A DNA stretch of 46,993 bases from Basidiobolus meristosporus CBS 931.73 (GCA_002104905.1 MCFE01000679.1:1-46993), one strand, 5' to 3'; shown: positions 19,963 to 30,800, counted from the first letter of the stretch. Made by a program: numbers and translations. Notes: a model not told the origin generated them from the sequence alone.

Positions 19963-20887
19963 GAAGTCTGGGTTCTTAAGCTTGGAAGCTTAGCACATTT
20001 ATTCTTGAACATCTGAAAGGCAGTCTTGCAGGCTATGTCCCACTTCAAGGTGTTTTCTTTCTTGAGGATATCAGCTCAAGGGGCTACAATACTTGCAAAG
20101 AACTTGGCAAATCTCCATTTGTAGGAAACCGTTCCACGGAATGATCCAAGCTCTGATATGCAATGGGGCTGCTTCAGATTCTTAATGACTTCAGTCTTCT
20201 GGGGTCTAAGGTCACTCCTGTGGTAGTTACTATGTGTCTCAGGTATTCAACATGTTCCTTCAAGAATTCACACTTTGCTAGCTTGCCATAGTGCTTATTT
20301 TCTCATAGTTTCTTCAAGACCTTTTGAATGTGAACCAAGTGTTTCTCTTCTGTCTTGCTGTAACTCAATTTGTTATCTAAGTTGATTACTACAAACCTGT
20401 CTAAGTACTTCTGGAAGACTGTTTGCATCAAGGTTAACAATATTGCAATGGCACTGGTTAGGCCAAAGCTAATAACTAAGTACTTGTAATGTTGATATCT
20501 GGTCTTGAATGCTGTCATAGGGATGTATTCTGGTTTCACCCTAATCAGGTTGTATCCTGACATGAGGCCAATCTTGCTGAATATGGTGGCTGCATTGAGT
20601 TGGTCAAAAAGCTCATCAATCCAAGGTATGGGGTATATATTCTTTATGGTAACTGAGTTGAGGGCTCTGTAGTCAATGCACATCCTAAGTATCCCATCCT
20701 GCTTTTTCACAAGAAGTACTGGTGCTCCTCAAGGCAACTTGTTAGGTCTGATGTACCCTTGCTCCAACAGCCAATCTATTTGTCTCTTCATCTCTTCCAA
20801 CTCCAATGAACTCAATCTGTAAGGTGTCTTACTTACTGGAGGGCTATCTCCTGTGTCAATAGCATAACTCACATCTCTGACTAGTGG
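19963..20887 (-). pseudogene. G3 gypsy: RT and RNase H start (left part)
   Basis: Minus-strand gypsy collinear with G4 from about 22860 to 23780. The longest open piece (20303-20710) reads [53 protein letters not shown]...FVVINLDNKLSYSKTEEKH, in which the YLDD catalytic motif has become NLDN. The 3' part of the element (integrase, 3' LTR) is missing beyond 19963. The copy is cut at 20887 by G4 and resumes at 25826. Confidence 0.8.
20884..20887. repeat. TSD GTGG (left) of G4
   Basis: GTGG at 20884-20887 is repeated at 25826-25829. Joining the flanks restores the gypsy sequence seen uninterrupted at 36665-36690 (reverse orientation), which proves the insertion point. Confidence 0.8.
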
Positions 20888-21255
20888 TGTTATGATCTGC
20901 CGCTTGAATGTTTAAGTTAGATCAGTTTTTAGTCAAATCAATTAGTATATGTTTAGGTTATCAGTATATCAGTATTATCTATGAAATCAGTAGCATTAGT
21001 CAGCAAATGAATCAGCAGATCCTTATCAGACAGAAAAAGATATATTAAGTAGGATCTTATTGGGTGATGATGATGCAATCAAATGAGTCATCAGCCACAA
21101 CCTACATTAGGAAATACAATTAGTCAGCAATTGATCTGGCAAAATGTATATAAGGAGCTGCTGGAACCTCAATAAAAATCAGTTCAAGTTTTAGTGAATA
21201 CAATACTAGCTAAACTCCCTATTCCTCTACAACTCTTATACCAAGACTTGTAACA
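20888..21255 (+). repeat. G4 5' LTR (368 bp)
   Basis: It begins TGTTATGATC and ends CTTGTAACA. It contains TATATAA at 21147-21153 and AATAAA at 21171-21176, only about 18 bp apart. It also has a conserved AATGAGTCATCAG block (about 21080), which includes a TGAGTCA AP-1/Gcn4-like site. The transcription start is not visible from sequence. Confidence 0.92.
21147..21153 (+). promoter_or_regulatory. TATA box of gypsy LTR
   Basis: TATATAAGG lies about 105 bp before the LTR end and is kept in most gypsy LTR copies here, reversed as CCTTATATACAT in G6. It is the likely core promoter for the Gag-Pol transcript. Confidence 0.6.
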
Positions 21256-21256
21256 T

Positions 21257-21273
21257 TGGTAGCAGCGATAACC
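21257..21273 (+). other. Primer binding site of G4
   Basis: TGGTAGCAGCGATAACC starts one base after the 5' LTR. TGG at this position pairs with the CCA end of a tRNA. The sequence predicts a primer tRNA ending CGCTGCTACCA, possibly initiator Met, which I could not check. The same site is at 44223-44239 (G8) and, reversed, at 38217-38233 (G6). Confidence 0.75.
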
Positions 21274-21313
21274 AGAAACCTCCCTCCTGAAGAAAGAAGA
21301 AAACACCCTCAAG

Positions 21314-24300
21314 ATGTCGGACAATCAAGAATGGAAGAATGCCATGCAGCAAATCCTGGCCCAACAGCAACAGCTACTCCAGATCCTCAGCCAACAGCAA
21401 CAAGGAATGACTACCATGGCTCAGAGCCAGCAAAGCCCTATCAAGAGCAACTTTAGTGTGAAGGTCAACCGGTACCATGGCAGAGTCAATGAAAACCTGG
21501 GAACTTGGCTCTTTCAGATTGAAGAAGCTTTTAAAGCTAAAGGAATTGCTCCAGAGAGCAAGTTGCATTATGCAGCTTCTTACCTGGCAGATGCAGCTTT
21601 ACAGTGGTACCACAACAAGATCAGGTCAGCTACTATGATGGGATGCTCTACAATCTCTACCTGGGATGAGTTTGTGTCGGAAATTCAGGATGCTTTTGAA
21701 CCTCCACACCAGCAGACACTACTAAGAAGGAAGTTAAAGACACTCAGACAGAAAGGAATGGTGCAAGAATACATCTATGAGTACAGATGTCTACTTGGAC
21801 AAATTGAAAGAATGGACCCCTTGGATCAAGTTGAATACTTTATTGATGGGTTGAAAGAAAGAACTCGCAAGGAAGTCAATTACCGAAGACCTCAGACTAT
21901 TGAAGAAGCCATCAAGATTGCCATTGACTATGACTCAGCTATGTTTGGAGTTGGGAAGCCTACAGTGACTAGTCAGAAAGGCTATAATCATTATGAAAGA
22001 AGACAATCAGAAGCAGTACCAATGGAAATAGACGCTATGCAGAAGAATCCCTCCTCAGAAGAATGCAAGAAGAGAGGACTTTGCTTTAATTGCCACCAGC
22101 AGGGACATATTGCAAAATACTGCCCTCAGAGAAGAAATGGACACCAGCCAACAAGAACCTTCAACCATATTGAATCCCATGAACACAATAATGAGGAAGA
22201 TGAGCTTGAAGAAGACTCGGAACTCACCTTCCATATGACAGAAGAGTACTTGTCCCAAATGACTTCAAACTCAGGGAAGTTATTGTACCTGAATGGAGCA
22301 ATCAATGGAGTACCTGCCAAGATCATGATTGACTCAGGAGCATCGCATGAGTACATGTCAGAGCAATTTGCTTTGAAAGCTGGAATCAACTCGGAACCTA
22401 CCAAATCAACTTCAGTCTCCACAGCAGATGGGAACTCCCACATAATCAACCGTATTACCCAGCCAGTAAGAATGAAGATCAATGACTATGAAGAAGACCT
22501 ACAGGCTTATATATTTGGGAACTGCAAGTTTGACCTTGTACTTGGGAAAACCTGGCTATTTTGTCGTAATCCATCAATCAACTGGAGAACCCATGCTACT
22601 CAGATCCAAAAAGACAACAAGACCTATGAGCTATTACCTGCCAGGCTGGATTTCAACTTGGTCAATTCCAGTGTGTGTGAGACAAGTGAACTTAGCAAGA
22701 CCCAGTTCTGTAGAGCACTTAGAAAAGGTACCCAGATGTTCCTCATGGCGGTATTACAGGAGGATTCCTCTATCCCAGCACCCCAGCAGGTCCAGACTCT
22801 CTTGAAGAAATATTCAGACGTGTTTCCAGATGAGCTTGTAAGCCTACCACCAGTCAGAGACGTGGATCATGCCATTGACACAGGAGATAGCCCTCCAGTG
22901 AGCAAGACACCTTACAGAATGAGTCCATTGGAATTGGAGGAAATGAAGAAACAAATTGATCAGCTATTGGAGCAAGGATACATCAGGCCCAGCAAGTCAC
23001 CTTGGGGAGCACCAGTGCTTTTTGTGAAAAAGAAGGATGGAACACTTAGGATGTGCATTGACTACAGAGCCCTGAACTCAGTTACCGTCAAGAATAAGTA
23101 CCCCATACCTCGGATTGATGAGCTTTTGGACCAACTTAATGGAGCCACTATTTTCAGCAAGATCGACCTCATGTCAGGATACAACCAGATTAGGGTGAAA
23201 CCAGAAGATATCCCTAAGACAGCATTCAGGACCAGATATGGACATTACGAGTACTTAGTCATGAGTTTTGGCCTCACTAATGCCCCTGCAACATTCATGA
23301 CGCTGATGCAGACTGTCTTTCAGGAGTACTTAGACAAGTTTGTGATAATCTACCTGGATGACATATTGATATACAGCAAGACAGAAAAGGATCACATGGT
23401 GCACATTGAAAAGGTCTTGAAGAAACTAAGAGAGAACAAGCTATACGGCAAGCTAGCCAAGTGTGAATTCTTCAAGGAACACGTAGAATATCTGGGACAC
23501 ATAGTGACTAGCACAGGAGTAACCTTAGACCCCAAGAAGGTGGAAGTAATCAAGAATTTGAAGCAGCCCCATAGCATATCAGAACTCAGATCCTTCCTTG
23601 GAATGGTTTCCTATTATCGGAGATTTGTCAAGTCATTTGCAAGTATTGCAGCCCCTTTAACTGATATCCTCAAGAAAGAGAATACCTACAAGTGGGACAT
23701 AGCTTGTGAGACTGCCTTCCAGACGCTAAAGAATGAACTTGCTAAGTTACCAAGCTTAAGAATACCAGACTTCAGAAAAGAGTTCACTCTATGCACAGAT
23801 GCTTCAGATTATGCAATTGGTGGAGTGCTGAGCCAAGAACACGAGGGAAAGGACTACCCTGTTGCCTTTGAATCCAAGAAACTGAACTCAGCAGAACAAA
23901 ACTATCCAGTCCATGAGAAGGAGATGCTTGCTATAATACACTGTTTGAAGACATGGAGATGCTATATTGAAGGAGTCAAATGCACTGTGAAGACTGATCA
24001 TGCCTCCCTCAAGTATATATTTACTCAGAAGGTACTCTCTAGAAGAATGACAAGATGGAGTGAATACATTCAGCAATTTGACCTGGAGATTGTCTACTGC
24101 CCTGGAAAAAACAACACGGTTGCTGATGCCTTATCAAGATTAGATCAAGTTGCACAACTCAACTTGGTGCATGAATCAGATTGGCCTAGCCTATTACCAA
24201 AGTACTTGGAGGACCAAGCCATTCCTAATGAGGTGGATGAAGATATCAAGAAGATAATCCGGGATGAAGCCAGCAAATTTGTTGTACAGGATGAAACACT

Positions 24301-25447
24301 CTACCGAATTGTTGATGGAAGCCCTATTGCCTATTGTCCTTATGTTGCTCGCCTGGATTTAATACATAAGCTACACAATGGATATGGACATCTTGGGATT
24401 GAAGGAACCTATAGCCTTGTAAAAGCCAGAGCATGGTGGCCCAGAATGAAACAAGACATTGAGAAGCTAGTAAAAACATGCCCAAACTGCCAAATCAATC
24501 AAGGCCAGCCACAAAGAATTGCCGAACTCTTCCCTTTGGAGCCTGTAAGACCATTTGAGAGATGGGGAATTGACTTTATTGGAAGACTGCCAACTACCAG
24601 GAAATGTAACCGTTGGATCCTAGTAGCTATTGACCATGCCACTAAATGGCCAGTTGCTAAAGCCGTACCAATAGCCAGTGAACAAGAAGTTGCAAGTTTC
24701 ATTTACCATGAGATCCTGATGAAGTTTGGATGCCCTGTGGAGATCTTATCCGATAGAGGTGCAAACTTTATGGCAAAGACATTAGAGGCTTACCTGGAAA
24801 TGCAGCAGATCAGACACTTGAAAACCTCGGCATATCACCCCAGAACTAATGGAGTCACTGAGCGGTTTAATGGATTATTTGGAAAAATGCTGACTAAGTA
24901 TGCAAATGGAGTTGTCAGTAGATGGGATGAGTATATAGACCAAGCACTCTTTGCATGCAGAGTCAGAGTACACAACACCACCCAGCAATCACCATTTTAC
25001 TTAGTTTATGGATGTGAACCTAGGATTCCAGGAGATCTCACACAACCCAAGCTTACAGATGCCTTAGAAGATGAACTTAGTCAGCCAAGTAGACACCAGC
25101 AACTGGAACAAAGACGTCAAGAGGCACAGACCAAAGTATCTCAAAGTGCAGAAAAGATGAAGCAGAGATTTGATAAGACTATAGCACCAGAAGCATTGAC
25201 AGTTGGGAACTTTGTATTGCTAAGAAACAACACTCGGAAGAAGTTTGAGCCACAATGGACAGGACCATTCAAGATCATCAGAGAATGTCCATTTGCAACT
25301 TACCAACTGGTGGACAAGCAAGGTAATATCCGGGAAGACTTAGTGCATAGGGACAGACTCAAGCTTGCAAGACTTGCTGATAATACTGAACCATCAAGAT
25401 ATTGGTATCACAAGAAAAGAGATTCAGGAGAACTCTCTCAACTTTAG
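21314..25447 (+). CDS. Gag-Pol polyprotein of Ty3/gypsy element G4 (1377 aa)
   Basis: One frame encodes all functions for reverse transcription and integration. In order: Gln-rich N-terminus (residues 1-45); capsid-type Gag (about 60-230, WLFQIEEAF); zinc knuckle [14 protein letters not shown] (about 257-270); aspartic protease [12 protein letters not shown] (about 338-349); reverse transcriptase with CIDYRALN (about 582) and YLDDILIYS (about 680-688); RNase H with [11 protein letters not shown] (about 827), KTDHASLK and VADALSRLD (about 936); integrase with an H-H-CPNC zinc finger (about 1018-1058), Asp in WGIDFIG (about 1087), Asp in LSDRGANF (about 1146) and Glu in TNGVTERFN (about 1183); and a C-terminal WTGPFKII block (about 1313). 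RT-RH-IN order gives Ty3/gypsy. The ATG at 21314 follows the PBS by 40 bp and begins the homologous gag in G6 and G8. There is no frameshift between gag and pol and no stop, so it is probably functional. Confidence 0.95.
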   Translation: MSDNQEWKNAMQQILAQQQQLLQILSQQQQGMTTMAQSQQSPIKSNFSVKVNRYHGRVNENLGTWLFQIEEAFKAKGIAPESKLHYAASYLADAALQWYHNKIRSATMMGCSTISTWDEFVSEIQDAFEPPHQQTLLRRKLKTLRQKGMVQEYIYEYRCLLGQIERMDPLDQVEYFIDGLKERTRKEVNYRRPQTIEEAIKIAIDYDSAMFGVGKPTVTSQKGYNHYERRQSEAVPMEIDAMQKNPSSEECKKRGLCFNCHQQGHIAKYCPQRRNGHQPTRTFNHIESHEHNNEEDELEEDSELTFHMTEEYLSQMTSNSGKLLYLNGAINGVPAKIMIDSGASHEYMSEQFALKAGINSEPTKSTSVSTADGNSHIINRITQPVRMKINDYEEDLQAYIFGNCKFDLVLGKTWLFCRNPSINWRTHATQIQKDNKTYELLPARLDFNLVNSSVCETSELSKTQFCRALRKGTQMFLMAVLQEDSSIPAPQQVQTLLKKYSDVFPDELVSLPPVRDVDHAIDTGDSPPVSKTPYRMSPLELEEMKKQIDQLLEQGYIRPSKSPWGAPVLFVKKKDGTLRMCIDYRALNSVTVKNKYPIPRIDELLDQLNGATIFSKIDLMSGYNQIRVKPEDIPKTAFRTRYGHYEYLVMSFGLTNAPATFMTLMQTVFQEYLDKFVIIYLDDILIYSKTEKDHMVHIEKVLKKLRENKLYGKLAKCEFFKEHVEYLGHIVTSTGVTLDPKKVEVIKNLKQPHSISELRSFLGMVSYYRRFVKSFASIAAPLTDILKKENTYKWDIACETAFQTLKNELAKLPSLRIPDFRKEFTLCTDASDYAIGGVLSQEHEGKDYPVAFESKKLNSAEQNYPVHEKEMLAIIHCLKTWRCYIEGVKCTVKTDHASLKYIFTQKVLSRRMTRWSEYIQQFDLEIVYCPGKNNTVADALSRLDQVAQLNLVHESDWPSLLPKYLEDQAIPNEVDEDIKKIIRDEASKFVVQDETLYRIVDGSPIAYCPYVARLDLIHKLHNGYGHLGIEGTYSLVKARAWWPRMKQDIEKLVKTCPNCQINQGQPQRIAELFPLEPVRPFERWGIDFIGRLPTTRKCNRWILVAIDHATKWPVAKAVPIASEQEVASFIYHEILMKFGCPVEILSDRGANFMAKTLEAYLEMQQIRHLKTSAYHPRTNGVTERFNGLFGKMLTKYANGVVSRWDEYIDQALFACRVRVHNTTQQSPFYLVYGCEPRIPGDLTQPKLTDALEDELSQPSRHQQLEQRRQEAQTKVSQSAEKMKQRFDKTIAPEALTVGNFVLLRNNTRKKFEPQWTGPFKIIRECPFATYQLVDKQGNIREDLVHRDRLKLARLADNTEPSRYWYHKKRDSGELSQL

Positions 25448-25448
25448 T

Positions 25449-25457
25449 AGGGGAGAA
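25449..25457 (+). other. Polypurine tract of G4
   Basis: AGGGGAGAA lies immediately before the 3' LTR and just after the Gag-Pol stop codon. It is the expected plus-strand primer. The same tract is reversed next to the G6 3' LTR (31617-31625). Confidence 0.8.
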
Positions 25458-25825
25458 TGTTATGATCTGCCGCTTGAATGTTTAAGTTAGATCAGTTTTT
25501 AGTCAAATCAATTAGTATATGTTTAGGTTATCAGTATATCAGTATTATCTATGAAATCAGTAGCATTAGTCAGCAAATGAATCAGCAGATCCTTATCAGA
25601 CAGAAAAAGATATATTAAGTAGGATCTTATTGGGTGATGATGATGCAATCAAATGAGTCATCAGCCACAACCTACATTAGGAAATACAATTAGTCAGCAA
25701 TTGATCTGGCAAAATGTATATAAGGAGCTGCTGGAACCTCAATAAAAATCAGTTCAAGTTTTAGTGAATACAATACTAGCTAAACTCCCTATTCCTCTAC
25801 AACTCTTATACCAAGACTTGTAACA
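25458..25825 (+). repeat. G4 3' LTR (368 bp)
   Basis: Identical by reading to 20888-21255 and followed by the GTGG duplication. Its AATAAA supplies a likely polyadenylation signal for the element transcript. Confidence 0.92.
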
Positions 25826-27411
25826 GTGGTAAGCTTACAAGTTCATCAGGAGACATGCCCAAATATTCCTTAAATAGTCTGGACCTTTAAGGAAGATGGA
25901 GTAGGGAAATCCTCCTGCATTACTGCCATCAGGTACCACTGAGTACCTTCTCTAAGTGTTCTACAGGACTGTGTTTTGCTAAGCTCACTTGTTACATACA
26001 CACTGGAGTTGACTAAGCTGAAATCCAGTCCAGCAGGTCATAGCTCATAGGTCTTGTTGTCCTACTGGATCTGAGTAGTATAGGTTATCCAGTTGATTGA
26101 TGGATTACAAAAAAATAGCTAGGTTTTCCCAGGTACAAGGTCAAGTTTGCAGTTCCCAAATATATAAGCCTGTAGGTCTTCTTCACAGTCATTGATCTTC
26201 ACCCTCACTTGCTGAGTAATACAGCTGATTTTGTGAGAGTTCCCATCTGCTATTGAGACTGAAGTTGATTTGGTGGGTTCCAAGTTGATTCCAACCATCA
26301 ATGCATATTGCTCTGACATGTACCTGTGTGATTCTCCTGAGTCAATCATGATATTGGCAGGTACTCCATTGATTGCTCCATTTAAGTATAGTAACTTTCC
26401 TAGGTTTAAGGTCACTTGGGATTGGTATTCTGCTGTCATATGGAAGGTGAGTTCTGAGACTTCTTCAAGTTCATCCTCCATGTTACTACACTCAATGGCT
26501 TCAATATGGCTTCAGGTTCTTGTTGTCTGGTGTCCATTTCTTCTATGAGGGCAGTACTTGCAAAATGTCCCTGCTGGTGGCAATTAAACAAAGTCCTTTT
26601 CTCTTGCCATCTTATGTGGTAGGATTCTTCTACATAGCATCTAGTTTCATTGGCAATGCTTCTGATTCTCTCCACTCATAGTGATTATAGCTTCTCTGAT
26701 TAGTTGCTTTAGGCTTCTTAACTCCAAATATATCTGAGTCACAATCAATGGCAATTGTGAAGGCTTCTTTGATAGTCTGAGGTCTTTGAAAATTCACTTC
26801 CTTGCAAGTTCTTTCTTTGTACCCATTTATATAGTATTCAGCTTGATCCAGGGGGTTTATTCTTTCATTGGTCAGAGTAGACATTCATATTCATAGATGT
26901 ACTCTTGAATCATTCCTTTCTGCCTGAGTGTCTTCAACTTCCTTCTTAGTAGTGTTTGCTGGTGCAAAGGTCTAAAGGCTCCTGAATTTCCACACAAACT
27001 TACCCCTGGTAGAGATTGTAGAGCATCCCATCATGGTGGCAAACCTGATACAGTTGTGGTACCACTGTAAGGCTGCAAATGCTAAGTAAGAAGCTACAAA
27101 ATGGAACTTGCTCTCTGGAGCAATTCACTTAGCCTTGAAAACTGCTACAATCTGGAGTGCCAAGTTGTCAGGTTTCATTGACTCTACCATGATATTGGTT
27201 GACCTCACCACTAAAGTTGCTCTTGACAGGGTTTTGCTGGTTCTGGGCTATGGTAGTCATTACTTGTTGCTGCTGGCCAAGGATCTAGAGCAGCAGTTGC
27301 TGTTAGGCCAAGATTTGCTGCATAGCATCCTTCCATTGTTGATTTTCTGACATCTTGAGAGAGGATTCTTCTTTCTTCAGGAGGGATGTTACTGGTTCTT
27401 GCTGCTACCAA
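25826..27411 (-). pseudogene. G3 gypsy: gag and protease (right part)
   Basis: Minus-strand continuation of G3 after the G4 insertion. Pieces seen: gag start near 27355 with Gln-rich residues; 26630-26884 (PLDQAEYYINGYKERTCKEVNFQRPQTIKEAF); a damaged zinc knuckle ([12 protein letters not shown], 26550-26600); protease in 26119-26481 (NIMIDSGESHRYMSEQYAL, with DSGA changed to DSGE). Several stops and shifts separate them. The PBS region lies at 27394-27410 (GGTTCTTGCTGCTACCA, diverged). Confidence 0.8.
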
Positions 27412-27780
27412 TGTTACAAGTCTTGGTATAAGTGTTGCAGAGGAATAGGGATTTTAGCTAGTATTGTATTCACTAAAGCTTGAACTGAATTTTATTGAGG
27501 TACCAGCAGCACCTTGTATATATTTTACCAGATCAATTGCTGACTATTGGTATTTCCTGATGTAGGTTGTGGCTGATGACTCATTTGATTGCATCATCAT
27601 CACCCAAAAAGAGCCTACTTAATATATATATTTCTGCCTGATAAGGATCTGCTATTTCATCTGCTGACTAATACCACTGATTTGATAGACAACACAGATA
27701 TACTGATAGGATAAATATATAACTTGTTGATTTGACTAGAAACTGATCTAACTTAAACATTCAAGTGGTAGATGTTAACA
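27412..27780 (-). repeat. G3 gypsy 5' LTR (369 bp)
   Basis: Reading left to right it starts TGTTACAAGTC and ends AGATGTTAACA. It is clearly homologous to the G4 LTR but diverged, so G3 is much older than G4. Its right flank is gypsy integrase sequence in the other orientation. The matching 3' LTR is absent. Confidence 0.85.
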
Positions 27781-28126
27781 GTTGGCTCTCTCACTTGGAA
27801 CTTGTAATACCTTTGAGAAATGCGGATTGACTTTAGTGGAAGACTTCCCTCCACTAGGAAATGCAATTGATGGATCCTGGTTGCAATTGGCCATGCCACC
27901 ATATAGCCAGTGGCCAGAGCCATATCAGTTGCCAGTGAACAAGAAGTTGCAAGTTTCATCCACCATGGGATCTTTATGAGGCTTGGTTGCCCTGTAGAAC
28001 ATCAATCTGATAGAAGAGCAAACTTTATGTCAAAAGCATAGGAAGCCTACCTTGGTATGCTGCAGATTAAACATTTTCAAACAATGGCATATAACCCTAA
28101 AACTAATGGAGTTGCACAGCAGTTTA
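27781..28126 (+). pseudogene. G5 gypsy integrase core, first part
   Basis: Collinear with G4 24508-24870. CGLTLVEDFPP replaces [11 protein letters not shown], the GNAIDGSWLQLAMPP region follows, then the DRRANFMSKA-like part and a block equivalent to [13 protein letters not shown]. The first catalytic Asp region is altered and stops are present. It ends in GTTTA (28122-28126), the duplicated target of a copia LTR. It is probably the continuation of G2 (see findings). Confidence 0.75.
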
Positions 28127-28473
28127 TGTTGCAAGAACTTGTAAGTCTACCTAGATATTTACCTAACTTAGTCACCAAGATCATTACTTTTGAGTCCTAG
28201 GGAATACCAAACAAATTCCTTGTTGTGACTCCCTTGAAATATTTTGCCTAAAGTACCAGGTACTCAGAACATCAAATTCTCAAAGTTTTCCAACAGCCCC
28301 AAACTTTGCACACATGCTCTTAAGACCTAACTTGACCTATACTATGGGTTTGCAATGCTAAGACCTTGCAAAGTAGAAATACTACTATTATATTCAATAA
28401 ATCATAAAGTGAAAGCCACATAATCTACTTGTTATCCCAAATCACTTCCAATATCTCCAAGACTCTTACAACA
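28127..28473 (+). repeat. Copia family-B solo LTR (347 bp), TSD GTTTA
   Basis: It begins TGTTGCAAGAAC and ends CTTACAACA, with GTTTA at 28122-28126 and 28474-28478. The 5-bp duplication is perfect, so the whole element was inserted and then reduced to one LTR by recombination. It shares blocks with 15891-16226 and 30801-31100 (ATTCCTTGTTG, CCAGGTAC-CAGAA, CTCAAAGTT). Confidence 0.85.
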
Positions 28474-28478
28474 GTTTA

Positions 28479-28683
28479 AGGTTTAGTTGGAACATTGCTG
28501 ACCAGGTATGCAAATGGAGCTGTAAGTACAAGGGACAAGAATATTGTCTAAGCACTATTTGCTTGCAGAGCAAGGGTGCATAATAATAACAAACAATTGC
28601 CATTTTGGTAAGTGCAACAATGCTCAGCATGTATTCTATGAGATCTCACACAACTAGAACTCACCATCCACTTGAAGGATGAA
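28479..28683 (+). pseudogene. G5 gypsy integrase, second part
   Basis: Collinear with G4 24885-25080: CTGACCAGGTATGCAAATGG (28500), the ACRARVHNN-like block (28565-28590), and the GDLTQ region as GATCTCACACAACTAG (28641). The frame is broken. Confidence 0.75.
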
Positions 28684-29064
28684 TGTTAAAAGTCTTGGTA
28701 TAAGAGTTGTAGTGGAATAGGGAGTTTAGCTAGTATTGTACTCACTAAAATTGAACTGATTTTTATTGAGGTGCCAGCAGCTCCTTTTGTGCATTTTACC
28801 AGATCAATTGCTAACTAATTGTATTTCTTAATGTAGGCTGTAGCTGATGACTCATTTGATTGCATCATCATCACCCAATAAGTTCCTACCTAGTATATCT
28901 ATAAAATATATCTATTTTTGTCTGATGAGGATCTGCTGATTCATTGGCTAACTAATGCTACTGATTTGATAGATAATATAGATACACTGATAAGCTAAAC
29001 ATATAACTAACTGATTTGACTAACAACTGATCTAACTTAAATATTCAAATAGTTCATCATAACA
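28684..29064 (-). repeat. Gypsy solo LTR (about 381 bp) inside G5
   Basis: A reversed gypsy LTR starting TGTTAAAAGTC and ending TTCATCATAACA. Integrase sequence of G5 continues on both sides, so it is a solo LTR insertion. A clean 4-bp duplication is not visible (TGAA on the left, GAGT on the right), probably because of later mutation. A short tandem duplication near 28900 (TATATCTATAAAATATATCT) explains the extra length. Confidence 0.75.
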
Positions 29065-29447
29065 GAGTTTAGTCTGCCTAATAGATATTGATAATTGGAA
29101 CAAAAATATCAGGGAGCACAAGCCAAAATCTCAAAAGGGGCAGAAAAATGAAGCAGACATTTGATAAGACTAAATCACCAGAGTATCAAACAGTTGGGAA
29201 CATTGTACTGCTAAGAAACAGCAGTCAGAGGATCTTTGTAGCACAATGGACAGGACCATTCAATGTCATCAGCAAATATCCATTTGCAACTTACCAGCCA
29301 GTAGACAAACATGGGTATGCTCAAGAATATTTTGTTTCTAGAGACAGACTCAAGCTTTTCAGACTTACTGACAATACTGAACAACGAAGAAGCTGGTATA
29401 CAAGAAAAGTGGTTTGGGAGAACCCTCTCAGCTTTAGTACGGTAGAA
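29065..29447 (+). pseudogene. G5 gypsy integrase C-terminus
   Basis: Open from 29088 to 29480 (130 codons): KMKQTFDKTKSPEYQTVGNIVLLRNSSQRIFVAQWTGPFNVISKYPFATYQPVDKHGYAQEYFVSRDRLKL. This matches the last 90 residues of the G4 polyprotein. The reading frame runs past the normal stop into the LTR. A GGTAGAA tract before the LTR is a degraded PPT. Confidence 0.8.
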
Positions 29448-29814
29448 TGTTGTGAAATACTGCATAAATACTTAAGTTAAATCAGTTTTAGTCAAATCAG
29501 TAAGTTTTATGCTTAGCCTATCAGTATATTATTATTGTCTATCAAATCAGTAATAGTAGTCAGCAGTTGATTTAGCTGGTTCTTACTCAACAGAAATATA
29601 TATATCAAGTGCAATGTAGGTGAGTGATGATTATGCAATTATATGAGTAATCAGTTACATCCTTTACTAGGAAATGCAATCAGTCAGCAATTGAGACAGT
29701 AAATTGTATATCAGGAGTGGCTGGAACCTCAGTAAGGATCACTTCAAGTTGTGATGATTACAATGATAGTTAAATTCCCTTTTCCTCTACAACTCTTTGA
29801 TCAAGACTTGTAGC
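29448..29814 (+). repeat. G5 gypsy 3' LTR
   Basis: It begins TGTTGTGAAATACTGC and runs to about CTTGTAGCC at 29814, where TAACA would be expected. It is strongly diverged from the G4 LTR, consistent with an old insertion. Confidence 0.8.
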
Positions 29815-30450
29815 CCCCATGTATTTGTATCAGTTGCTTAAAGCAGAGTTGGGTTGGAAGCAAAAAGCAACTGATTCTAAGTAGGACAACTTTACCAAAG
29901 AATGCCAGACTTCTCCTGAGTACAAGCAGATTTATTCACTATTTAATAGGCAATTCATATAAACTAAAATCAGAGCATATATGTAAGCGCACTGGAGTCA
30001 GGCAGGCAGAGGGAATATATTGCTCCAGTATCAAAAGTATTTGCAAATATCCGAGAAGTATTTACTTATTAATGACAAGACTGGCAGCAACTAAGCATAT
30101 GTTTGCAAGCTGCATATGTTACCAGCAATGCAAGGTAGATGGTCACTTTGCAAGTATTATGCAGGAAAGCTGTATAGATGAGGTGATGGAAGTGTGTCAA
30201 TTACATCAGGTGTGCATGTGAATAGAGATTAGTAAGCAGGAGGCCATATTTTGCTTTAAGTTGATCAATACATGGAATACCCACTTTACTAATGGGTCAG
30301 CCAAAAATTGAGGTAATTCTGTTACAAAATATATGAATAGAACAATAGGAGGTAGCAAAAGTCAATACCTTGTGGTTAAATGATACAGTAGCACTACATA
30401 GTATCAGCTGTGGGCTGCTGTTCTGATGTTATATTTATTGTAAATACTTG
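29815..30450 (+). pseudogene. K3: CACTA fragment, transposase C-terminal region
   Basis: Collinear with the reverse complement of K1 8150 to about 7560. Shared blocks include AGTTGGGTTGG (about 29848), GCAACTAAGCATATGTTTGCAAGCTGCATATGTTACCAGCAATGCAAGG as a long near-match at 30086-30135, and GTATCAGCTGTGGGC (about 30402). No long open frame remains. The orientation is opposite to K1. It abuts the G5 LTR on the left. Confidence 0.7.
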
Positions 30451-30582
30451 CAATCCCACCTGCATATTGACATAACATAGTTGCTTTACATATTATTTGT
30501 GGATCTTAGAAACAGTGACCAAATCTTCATTAAATTGCTCTAATTCATTCCTGATTATTGATGGACTGGAGATCAGGTTTTC
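30451..30582. other. Unassigned stretch
   Basis: AT-rich sequence between the CACTA fragment and a copia LTR fragment. I see no coding or repeat match. Confidence 0.3.
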
Positions 30583-30662
30583 TGTTGTAAAAACTTCTGA
30601 TACAACCTAAATACTCACCCAACATAGTAACTTAGATCATCACCCACAAGTCAATATACAGA
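30583..30662 (+). repeat. C2 copia family-B LTR fragment
   Basis: TGTTGTAAAAACTTCTG followed by CAACCTAAATACTCACC and AACTTAGATCATCACC matches the first 80 bp of the solo LTR at 28127. The rest of the LTR and nearly all of the internal region are missing before copia RNase H sequence starts. Confidence 0.6.
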
Positions 30663-30800
30663 ATAAATGTAGTTAACTTAGTCTACTGTCCAACATATGA
30701 AATGATTGCAAACAGACATATTAAGCTATCTGCTAGAGACAGATTAATATCTTATGTGAAAATTAGGACTATTCAGTGTGCATATTTAGTTGAATAGGAT
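30663..30800 (+). pseudogene. C2 copia RNase H C-terminus
   Basis: Collinear with C3 35583-35715. AACTTAGTCTACTGTCCAAC equals the C3 block for NLVELVYCPT, GCAAACAGACATATTAAG equals VADILTK, and TATTTAGTTGAATAGGAT equals the end of the frame plus the PPT. Only about 45 codons remain. Confidence 0.7.

Larger units (their letters stand above)
20888..25825 (+). mobile_element. G4: complete Ty3/gypsy LTR retrotransposon, 4938 bp
   Basis: The element has two 368-bp LTRs (20888-21255 and 25458-25825) that read identical base for base, a PBS, one uninterrupted Gag-Pol frame, a PPT and a 4-bp TSD (GTGG). Identical LTRs mean very recent insertion, since the two are copied from one template at transposition. 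It lies inside an older, oppositely oriented copy of the same family (G3). All parts expected of an autonomous element are present. No chromodomain or envelope-like frame is visible. Confidence 0.93.

Noticed and set aside
20884-20888. 5-bp TSD AGTGG for G4.
   Set aside because: It needs the terminal A of the 3' LTR to belong to the target. The 5' LTR ends in the same A, and G6 cannot be fitted with 5 bp.
20888-25825. Possible endogenous retrovirus with an envelope gene.
   Set aside because: No frame beyond Gag-Pol exists between the stop (25447) and the PPT (25449), so there is no room for an envelope.
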